DNA from: a bacterium
GTDB taxonomy: Bacteria > Auribacterota > UBA3054
Assembly: GCA_017616555.1 (NCBI GenBank)
Contig: JAFZXZ010000016.1
Location: forward strand, 150,642 to 214,641
Reading direction: 5' to 3'
DNA length: 64,000 nt
Under the pieces are notes generated by a model, which saw nothing but the letters and a program-made list of their open reading frames with translations, searched no databases and was not told where the DNA came from. How positions within the stretch are numbered: the first letter of the stretch is position 1; every line of letters begins with the position of its first letter. A program made the position numbers and the translations under genes. Shown here piece after piece: positions 40,100 through 48,100 of this stretch.

Positions 40100-43000
40100 T
40101 TACTTCCTGCGGAGGAGAAGCGCGGCGAGGGCGAGCAGCGCTATCACGGCAGGTTCGGGGACCGCGCGCCAGCCCACGTAATCATAAATCGGATTGGTCG
40201 GAGTAAGCATGTATCCGTCAATTTCCTGGAAGCCAGGATCCTCAGTACCGTACGCGTAGTACAGGCAGTTTGTTTCGGTAACGTCCGCCGGTTGATCGAA
40301 CACGTTTTCCGCCTCACAGCCGTAATAGAGGGAGTCCTCGATCACGACCTCGTTCTCCGCTTCCACCTTGAAGGGCATATGAGCGTCCGCTATGAGAACG
40401 CTCGTGAAGGAAAGCCCAGTACTGGCGCCCCAGGGCCAGTTGCCGACGTAAACCGCCGGCCAGCCTTCCGCGCCGGCGCAGGCAACGGTAATTTTGTCGA
40501 GCGTGCAGTCGCTGACCTGATCGAGAAAAACAGGGCTGGCGCAGTTGGGCGCCAGAACGCAGACGTTCCGCGCCGAAAAATCAGTGACGCTGTATATAGA
40601 GAAAGGCCTGGTGTAAGGTTCGTCCGTACTTTGCAAACTGTATATGGCTACGTTCCGGACGCTCATATTGCTTTTATTGCAGGCGCAAAGGGCGCCTTGC
40701 ATATGCCAGTTGTAGCGGTAATTGGAAAGCGGCCTACCGCCCTGCATGATCATCAGATCCTCAAGCGTCGCGCCGTCCTTTTCCATACGCACGCCCACGT
40801 AGCCTTCGGGAATTATTATGACGGTCTTGTCCGGGCCCGCGCCCTTAAGAGTGACGTTGTCCGCCTTAAAGCAGAGCGCCGTCATGCCGTTTCCCCAGAT
40901 GTCGTACTGGTTGTTGTATCGGGCCAGTGAATAGTCCCCCGGTGCCAGATGGATAGTCTGGCCGGAAACAATTTCTTCCATGGCTTTGACAAGATCGCCG
41001 GACGGGTCGTCGGCGCTCTTTCCGCTTCCCTTTGCGCCCGGAGCTATGAACCAGTCTCCGGAGTTCCTCTTGGTAATGTGCATGGTGAAGGCGCCCTGGG
41101 ATCCGGCGTTCCCATCCCAGCAAATGTAGTAGGCTGTCCCGGACAGAGCTTCAAGGTCGTAGCATTCGTCCCGATCGCTGTCCAGACTTTCCACCACCGC
41201 CAAAAGGTTCGGAAAAGTTACTTCATTTCTTTCCACAGTGTATAAGGAGAGCATGGCGTCAAAGCCGGAAACTTCATACGAGCCAAGGTCGTCGATCCTG
41301 TAAACGCCGTCCTCCGGGGGAATGAACTTGTACCAGACGGAAGCCTTGTGCAAGGCGTTCTCGCCCAATTCCACCGTTGCGCCGGTGTTGTCGCCAGCAG
41401 TGTCCCCGGTTAAAACCGTGACGGCGTTCCTAAGATCATCGTTTTCCATGCTCGCAGCAGTGCACCAGCCGATATTGGCGTAATAGATCTTCGTGGCGCA
41501 AAGGATGTGGCCGCCAACCTCCCGGAAGGCCGGGTCGTTGACGCCTTCTTCGAAGGAAACGCACTTTTGTTCGCTCAGCTTCACATTTCTTCCCATGAAG
41601 CTTTCCTTAGTTGCGGCGTAGTAAACGCAGTTGCTGGCGGAAATCTCAACGTTGTCCTCCAGATAAAAAGGCCTGCTCGCCCTGTAGAAGAGGCAGTTGT
41701 TATAACTGATGTCCGTCGAGGCGCCCAGATGCTGCCTGCTCTGGTAAACGGCGCATTGTCCGCCAACTTTCCCGCAAACAGTCAGATTGTTCAGAACATC
41801 GTTCTGGCAGCCGAGCATGACGGTAGGCGCGGGATGGTTCGGGGCGGAAACGGCCAGGCGGCAGACGCGAGAGTTTTTAACGCCGCACATCGTGAAGGGA
41901 CGGACGCCGCCTCCCGTCTGCTCGCTTATCACAGCGACGTTCGTGACAAGAACGCCTTCAGCGTCGCATACGCAGAGGGCTCCCTGTAAGGTGTCCCGGT
42001 ATCCGGCGGCGCGGTTATAGGATGTTCCCATTGACCTGACGGTCAGATCCGCCAGGGTGCAGTCGCTAGCTTCCAAACGTAAGCCGGTGTAGCCCTCCGG
42101 CGCCAGGATAGTGGTGCTGCCAACTCCGGCGCCCCTAAGTCCGGTCCCCTCCGCTTTAAGGCAAAGCACGGTGTTGCCAACGCCCCAGCAGTCGTATTTG
42201 TTGTGGTGATCGGCGATAGAGTAAGTGCCGGGCGCCAAAACGACCTCGAAGGGCGGCTTGATATTTTCCAAGGCCGCCGCCAGGTCTGCCATGGGCGTCT
42301 TTGGGGTGCGTCCGTCTCCCTTCCCGCCAGGAGCCACGTAGAGGTTGCCCGCCCAGCCGGATCTCAGGAAGAATCTGCCAGCGCCCTCTTTGGAACCGAC
42401 GGCTATGTAATAATACTTACCGGGAGCTACGTCAAAGGACACGCTCTCGTCCTTGTCAGCATCAGCCAAAGGAACGACGGATTTCAGATCGGAAAAATCC
42501 GCGGAAGCGGAGGAGGAGGAATATATCGCCAGCGTCGTGTCGTTGCCGAACGCTTTCCAGCTGCCTGTGGTTGACAACTCCAATTCTTCGCTGGTTTCGC
42601 CCTTGAAGCGGTACCAGACCGTGGCGCGGCTCGCAGTGTTTTCGCCCGGTTCGATCTTGGCGTAAGCGTTGTCGCCGGTAATATCCGTATTTCTTTCGTA
42701 AGTAAACGGCCGGGAAAGGTGATCGTTCAGAGGACCGTCCAGACAGTATTCGATCTTAAAGTGATCCAGCGCCATGGTCACGCCGCCCGCCCAGAAGAAA
42801 AAGCGCAGCGTGCTGAAAATATCGGAGTCGTTCTCCTGCATGGTGAATTCTCCGATCTCCTCCGTCACGCCGTTCACTGTAACGGACTTCAGCCAGTGGT
42901 GACCGTCCGTAAAGTTAGCGTAATAATCCAGAGTGATGTCGAACCATTCCCCGGAAGGAATCTCCAATTGGGAATCCTGATGGGCGTCCGTCGCCCGCAA

Positions 43001-44788
43001 TTGGTAATGGTCGCCGTCTTTCCTAAATTCTATTTCCGCGCAGGCAGGGCTCCAGAAACCGAAATTCAGATATCCTTCCGTCTCGGGAAGCTTCATCCTG
43101 GCGCTGTACCGCCAGATCCGGTAGCGGTTGGCTGCTCCTCCGCCCCAGCCCGAGGAAACGGGATTACTAAAATCGTAATGGGCGCCCCAGAGTCCGTTGG
43201 GATGGATCTCCACATAAGTCTTGCCGCCCTCTTTCACGGCTGTGATACTGCCGTCGCTGCCGTAGCCGTCGCCCCAGCCGTACTTCCCTTTGATGTCGCC
43301 CGCCTCATAATCCGAGAAGTCTTCCTCCAGAACGGTTACAAAAGGCTCTATGGGTACATATGTGTCTTTGCCGGCCTTGACGGCCGCGTGACGGCAGTCC
43401 TCGTCTGTCAGCGGATCGAAAGTGTTGTCGCAGTTCGTGTATGTGACGATCGCCCGGGAGGAGTTGTCGAGCGAAGCACCGGGCATAAAGCAGTCCCTGA
43501 CGTTGAAGACCCACTGCACGTCGGATCCTCCTCCCTGTTCGGAAACAGGAAGCAGCGTATTTAAAAAGACGCAGCAGTCCACGTTCACCGTCAGAGGAAC
43601 GTTGCCGTACCAGGTGTTGCCGTAAACGGCCGTCTGGTGGTCAAGGGTATCCTCGCTTTTCTTGCCAGCTATAAGATCCCTGTTGCTCCTGAAAGTGCAA
43701 TAGGAAAAATCCATCCTGCTCTTTTTTTCAGCGTCGGCCGAATCGTCCCAGGTGAATGCCTTTATGAGGCAGGAGGTAAGAAGGCCGTAAGAAATGAAGG
43801 CGCAGTCGCGGGCCTTAAGGCTGCCGCCTGGATTAAGCTGCAAAGAGGCCGGGCGAATGAGGGCGCCGTTGTCAGGATTCTCTGTTTCCCCCTCGCTTCC
43901 CACGTAAACATAAACGTCTTCCAAAGTCACATCGTCCGCATCCACCACCGTCAGGGCGCCTGTCAGGCCATAGTAGGAGCCGCCCCAGTCCCCGTTGCCC
44001 TTGATGTCTTTGGGGTGTAGTATGGAAACGCCTTTTAAGGTGATGCCCGTGCCTGTGATATACACGCCGATGTCGTCGGTCTCGTCGCAAAGTATGATAG
44101 TTTGGTCCGAGCCGGCGCCTATTATGGAAATGCCGGATGTGTCTATAAGAAGGAAGTTGCCGTCCGTCCAGCGCAGATTCTGCATCGCGCCCACTTTTGA
44201 GAGCTTGTAGGTGCCGGGCGCCATGTAAATGGCGTTGCCTCCCTGTACGTCGGACAGAGCAGTGTTCAAAGTGCAGGGATCGTCAAAAGAATCCCCTGAT
44301 CCGCGGCCGTCGGGAGAGCAGTACATATCCCTTAAAGGCGTAGAATAAGTGCTGATCTTGAAATCGCCATAGTTATCGGAGGTCCAGGCGTAGATGCCCA
44401 CGTAGTAGTCCTTGTTCCCCTTGAAGATCCCGGAATAGATCTCGTCAACGTTCGTGTCCTGGGTGACGATATACTTAAGATCCCTTACGTTCGAGCCGGT
44501 GGCGATGACGAGGCAGGTGTCCTGAGCGCTGTCCACGGCATTGATCTCGAAGTAAACATTCTGATTAAAAGATGTGCCGAGGTTGAACTTGTACCAAACG
44601 GAATTCACCCAGCCCTGGCCGAGATGATCTGTTTCGCCCGCTTCCAGCGTAGCCTCCGTAGTGGTGCCGAAAACTTCCGTCCCGATCACAAGAGTCTCGC
44701 AATCGGCGAAGTTGTCGTTTGCGGGAGCGGCGGCCCAGGAGGAAGCCGCTATCAAGAGCGTTATAGCCAGGCAAAGAAAGCGTTTCAT
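40100..44788 (-). CDS. giant secreted beta-helix / PPC-repeat PEP-CTERM protein
   Basis: A 1562-aa exported protein with a signal peptide (MKRFLCLAITLLIAASSWAA). The modules in order: pre-peptidase-like domain starting APANDNFADCETLVIG, a DUF1565-type beta-helix (MYCSPDGRGSGDSFDDPC), a LamG-like segment (EEDFSDYEAGDIKGKYGWG), then two more rounds of PPC plus beta-helix (GNLYVAPGGKGDG and DWFIAPGAKGSGKSADDP), and a PEP-CTERM-like end (VPEPAVIALLALAALLL plus RRK). Each helix includes APGTYSIA/LAPGDYSLA and LKGAGPDKT rungs. No catalytic motif is evident; adhesion or glycan binding is likely. It is a paralogue of the 1945-aa neighbour. Inverted A-B elements lie on both sides. Confidence 0.9.
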   Translation of the reverse strand: MKRFLCLAITLLIAASSWAAAPANDNFADCETLVIGTEVFGTTTEATLEAGETDHLGQGWVNSVWYKFNLGTSFNQNVYFEINAVDSAQDTCLVIATGSNVRDLKYIVTQDTNVDEIYSGIFKGNKDYYVGIYAWTSDNYGDFKISTYSTPLRDMYCSPDGRGSGDSFDDPCTLNTALSDVQGGNAIYMAPGTYKLSKVGAMQNLRWTDGNFLLIDTSGISIIGAGSDQTIILCDETDDIGVYITGTGITLKGVSILHPKDIKGNGDWGGSYYGLTGALTVVDADDVTLEDVYVYVGSEGETENPDNGALIRPASLQLNPGGSLKARDCAFISYGLLTSCLIKAFTWDDSADAEKKSRMDFSYCTFRSNRDLIAGKKSEDTLDHQTAVYGNTWYGNVPLTVNVDCCVFLNTLLPVSEQGGGSDVQWVFNVRDCFMPGASLDNSSRAIVTYTNCDNTFDPLTDEDCRHAAVKAGKDTYVPIEPFVTVLEEDFSDYEAGDIKGKYGWGDGYGSDGSITAVKEGGKTYVEIHPNGLWGAHYDFSNPVSSGWGGGAANRYRIWRYSARMKLPETEGYLNFGFWSPACAEIEFRKDGDHYQLRATDAHQDSQLEIPSGEWFDITLDYYANFTDGHHWLKSVTVNGVTEEIGEFTMQENDSDIFSTLRFFFWAGGVTMALDHFKIEYCLDGPLNDHLSRPFTYERNTDITGDNAYAKIEPGENTASRATVWYRFKGETSEELELSTTGSWKAFGNDTTLAIYSSSSASADFSDLKSVVPLADADKDESVSFDVAPGKYYYIAVGSKEGAGRFFLRSGWAGNLYVAPGGKGDGRTPKTPMADLAAALENIKPPFEVVLAPGTYSIADHHNKYDCWGVGNTVLCLKAEGTGLRGAGVGSTTILAPEGYTGLRLEASDCTLADLTVRSMGTSYNRAAGYRDTLQGALCVCDAEGVLVTNVAVISEQTGGGVRPFTMCGVKNSRVCRLAVSAPNHPAPTVMLGCQNDVLNNLTVCGKVGGQCAVYQSRQHLGASTDISYNNCLFYRASRPFYLEDNVEISASNCVYYAATKESFMGRNVKLSEQKCVSFEEGVNDPAFREVGGHILCATKIYYANIGWCTAASMENDDLRNAVTVLTGDTAGDNTGATVELGENALHKASVWYKFIPPEDGVYRIDDLGSYEVSGFDAMLSLYTVERNEVTFPNLLAVVESLDSDRDECYDLEALSGTAYYICWDGNAGSQGAFTMHITKRNSGDWFIAPGAKGSGKSADDPSGDLVKAMEEIVSGQTIHLAPGDYSLARYNNQYDIWGNGMTALCFKADNVTLKGAGPDKTVIIIPEGYVGVRMEKDGATLEDLMIMQGGRPLSNYRYNWHMQGALCACNKSNMSVRNVAIYSLQSTDEPYTRPFSIYSVTDFSARNVCVLAPNCASPVFLDQVSDCTLDKITVACAGAEGWPAVYVGNWPWGASTGLSFTSVLIADAHMPFKVEAENEVVIEDSLYYGCEAENVFDQPADVTETNCLYYAYGTEDPGFQEIDGYMLTPTNPIYDYVGWRAVPEPAVIALLALAALLLRRK

Positions 44789-44826
44789 GCTATTTTCGTC
44801 GTTTGGTTAAGGCTGATTCCTTTGAT

Positions 44827-44835
44827 ATTTTACCA
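44827..44835 (-). promoter_or_regulatory. extended -10 for the 1562-aa gene
   Basis: On the minus strand TGGTAAAAT, 38 nt before the ATG. The leader contains TTAACCAAA, a string also present in other leaders of the window. No good -35. Confidence 0.55.
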
Positions 44836-44861
44836 CATTCGCTTATTCCAGTTTTGCCTTT

Positions 44862-44943
44862 GGTCGCTCGCAAAAGGCATGTGCCCTTGGCAAACAGGCT
44901 TCGCTAAGTTTGCTTACGGGTACATGCCTTCTTGCTTCGCTCC
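44862..44943 (-). repeat. structured element B, copy 3 (inverted)
   Basis: Reverse complement of copy 2 with two transitions in 82 nt. Read on the minus strand it has the same order as the other sites: A first, then B. Confidence 0.93.
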
Positions 44944-44973
44944 CTAGCAAAGTACAACGTGACAGTCTGCGCA

Positions 44974-45073
44974 GCCCAAAAGAAGTATTTGCCCCGTAGT
45001 GAACTCACGGAGGACGCAAATCAAGGCAAGGCGCGCGTAGTCCGTGAACGAAGGGGCAAATACTTTTTTGGGC
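44974..45073 (-). repeat. structured element A, copy 3 (inverted)
   Basis: Minus-strand core identical to copy 2 apart from the junctions (CGTTCACGGACTAC ... GCGTCCTCCGTGAGTTC). The arms are GCCCAAAAGAAGTATTTGCC (44974 onward) and the complementary arm 45053-45073, a 21-22 nt stem with one bulge. A further pair ACAGTC/GACTGT (44962-44967, 45085-45090) extends the fold. Confidence 0.92.
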
Positions 45074-45105
45074 GGAGCGAGAACGACTGTGCGTGCGAAG
45101 GCAAT

Positions 45106-45139
45106 AAAAAAGGCTCCCTCCGAAGAGGGAGCCTTTTTT
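45106..45139. terminator. bidirectional intrinsic terminator
   Basis: AAAAAA, GGCTCCCTC, loop CGAA, GAGGGAGCC, TTTTTT. It lies about 33 nt after the stop of the 1945-aa gene and separates it from element A copy 3. Confidence 0.95.
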
Positions 45140-45172
45140 CGCTAGTTTGAGCTAGCTTTAGCTAATCGAAGC

Positions 45173-48100
45173 TTACTTCCTGCGGAGGAAGAGAGCAACG
45201 AGAGCTAGGAGACCGATGATGGCCGGTTCGGGGACCACGGGGCGGACGCAAGCAATCGTTTGAGGAGTGCCGCAGAACACGTCGCCGTTTTCGAGAACGA
45301 CCGGGCGCATATGGTTGCTGGTGCTGGTGTCAGCGATCTCGTAGGACCAGACAACGTCAGCTTCAGCACCGTCGGTGCCGTCGGTCAGGAAGACGAGGAA
45401 GGATCCGTCGTCGCCTTCGGTCACGGCATAGAGGCCGCCTTCGTTGACCGGAACGACGCAGTTGCGAACGTGGCCGATCTTGGCGTCCCAGATGATGGAG
45501 CCGTCTTCCGTCTTGATGGCGGTCACGCCTTCAGAGTAGGAAGCGTAGATGATGTCGCCGCCGAGGTTGAGGGCCAAGCCGCCATCGTCGCCAGTCTGTT
45601 CGGAGAGCTCGGCAGTCCACTTGGAGGTGCCATCGGGGTTGAAGGCCATGACTTTGCCGTTTTCGCCGCCGATTCTGACAACGGCATAGACCGTGCCGTC
45701 AGCGCCGACGATCGGTTCGCGGCAGGTCATGTTGTCGTCTTCGTCAGTCTCAGCAGTCCAAGCTTCGGTGCCGTCAGCGGTGTTGACCGCGATGACATAA
45801 CCTTCGTCCTTGTAGTAGACCTGAGAGCCGTCGGGGCTGAAGGACACACCGTTGCCGCCCCAACCGTCTTTGCAGTCGGAATCTTCGTAGCACCAAGCGA
45901 CGGAGCCGCCGGAGGTGACAGCGAAGAGACCCTTGCCAGCAACTTTCACGTAGGCTTTGCCGCCGTTGAACTTGATGGCGCTGCTGGTCAGACGTTCGCC
46001 AGTGGAAACGAGCTGGGTGATCCAGACGGTTTCCTTGGTGGCGAGATCAACTTTGCAGAGGTTGGCCTTTTCGTCGCAGACATAGAGGTAGCCGGCATCC
46101 GTGATGGTCGGAGCGCCGTTGTCCCAGCTGGGTTCGGTGTAGAATTCTTCAACATCGCCGGTCTCAACATTGATCTTGAGAACCGTGGCGTTGGGTGAAG
46201 GATCGTTGGCGAGATAGAGGAAGCCCTCGTATTCGACCGCGGAACCGCAGATGTACATATCGGCGAAGTATTCGCTCTTCCAGACTTCCTCGAAGCCGTC
46301 GTTGCCGTCAACAGCGATGCAGCCGGAGCCCTGGAGGTCATAGCCCAGAGTGGCGACAGCGGTCTCGGCAATGTAGGTGTGCCAGCCAATGTTCTTGTAG
46401 AACGGATTGACAGCGGTCAGGATGTAGCCTTCGACTTCCTGGAGTTCAGGATCGTTTTCACCAGCTTCATAGTACGTGCAGTTGGTCTCGGTGACGTCGG
46501 CATCTTCGTTGAAGTTGCTTTCTTCGGAGACATTGTAGTACACGGAGTCGTTGATGAAGACTTCTTCGTCGATCTCAACAGTGAACGGATAGTAGGTGTT
46601 GCAGAGCAGGACGTTGTTGAAGGTCAGGCCTTCGTTGACGCCCCACGGCCAGTTGCCGCAGTACACAGCAGGATTCTGGTCTTCATTGGCGCCGCTGACG
46701 GTCAGGTTGTTGACCGTAACGTCTTTGACCTTGTCGAAGAAGCAGGGGCTGGCGCAGTAAGGAGCCTCAACGCCCAGTTTATCGACGGTAAAGTCGGTGA
46801 CGCTGTAAACGGCGAACGGACGGATCTCGCCGGTCTTCTGTTCGCTGTAGATAGCGACGTTCTTGACGCTCATGCCGGCGCAGTTGCAAGCGCAGATGGC
46901 GCCCTGCATATGCCAGTTGTAGTGGTAGGGCATATTTTCGGGACGATAGGCCTTGACGGTCAGATCCTGGACGGAAGCGCCGTCGCGTTCCATACGGATA
47001 CCAACGTAGCCGGCAGGAACCGTGAAGATGGTCTTGTCCGGGCCAGCGCCCTTCAGGGTGACGTCGGTGGCCTTGAAGCACAGAGCGGTCATGCCAGCGC
47101 CCCAGATGTCGGTCTGGTTGTAGAATTCAGCGATGCTGTATTCACCAGCGGCGAGGTTGACGGTCTGGCCGGGAACCACGTTCTCCATAGCGAAGATCAG
47201 GTCGCCCGTAGGATCATCGGGAGACGTACCGGTGCCGGTGGCGCCCGGAGCGACGTACCACGGACCATCATGCAGTTTGGTGATGGTCATGGTGAATTCG
47301 CCCTGAGAGCCTTCATAGCCGTCCCAGCAGATGTAGTAGGTCGTGCCGGCGGTGGCTTTCAGATCGTAGGTCTCGTCCGTGCCAGTATCCTGGGTCTCGA
47401 CGACGGCTTCCAAGGTCGCGAAGGACACTTCTTCGCCGTTGACGGTGTAGATGCTCAGCATGGCGTCGTAACCGGAGACCGCGTGAGAACCTTCATCGCT
47501 GATGCGGAAGGTGCCGTCTTCGGACGGAGTGAAGGTGTACCAAACGGAAGCTTTGTGAGCTTCGTTTTCGCCTTCTTCAACAGTAGCGCGGGTGTTGTCG
47601 CCAACAGTGGCGCCTTCGCCGACATCGATGGCGTCAGCCAGGTTGTCGTTTTCGGGGCCGCAAATGGTGCGCCAGCCAACGTTCTTGTAGGTGGAAGAAG
47701 TGGAGGTCAGGACGAAGCCTTCGAGAGTTTCGAAGCCAGGATCATGATCGCCTTCTTCATAGGACACGCAGCCTTCTTCGACGACGTCAGCGTCTTCGTT
47801 GAAGTTGCTGTCATTCGGGCAATTGTAGTAGATGGAATTGTAGATGAAGACTTCTTCATCGATTTCCACCGTGAACGGCATATAAGCGTTGGCCAAGAGG
47901 ACATTGTTGAAGGTCAGGCCTTCGTTGACGCCCCAGGGCCAGTTGCCGCAGTAGATAGCCGGGTTGTTAGCGACGTTCTTGGCGTTGACAGTCAGATAGC
48001 TGACCGTGACGTCTTTGACCTTGTCGAAGAAGACCGGGCAGCCGCAGTTCGGGGCATCGACAGCCACTCTGGTGACGGTGAAGTCAGTGACGCTGTAGGT

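Larger units (their letters stand above)
44789..45172. other. 384-bp spacer between the two giant genes
   Basis: It holds, left to right: the leader and extended -10 of the 1562-aa gene, element B copy 3, element A copy 3 and the terminator of the 1945-aa gene. No coding sequence is evident; a 72-codon open frame here is only the hairpin DNA read through. Confidence 0.8.

Noticed and set aside
44932-45150. 72-codon open frame in the spacer between the giant genes
   Set aside because: It is formed by the hairpin elements and terminator DNA, with no RBS or similarity to a protein.
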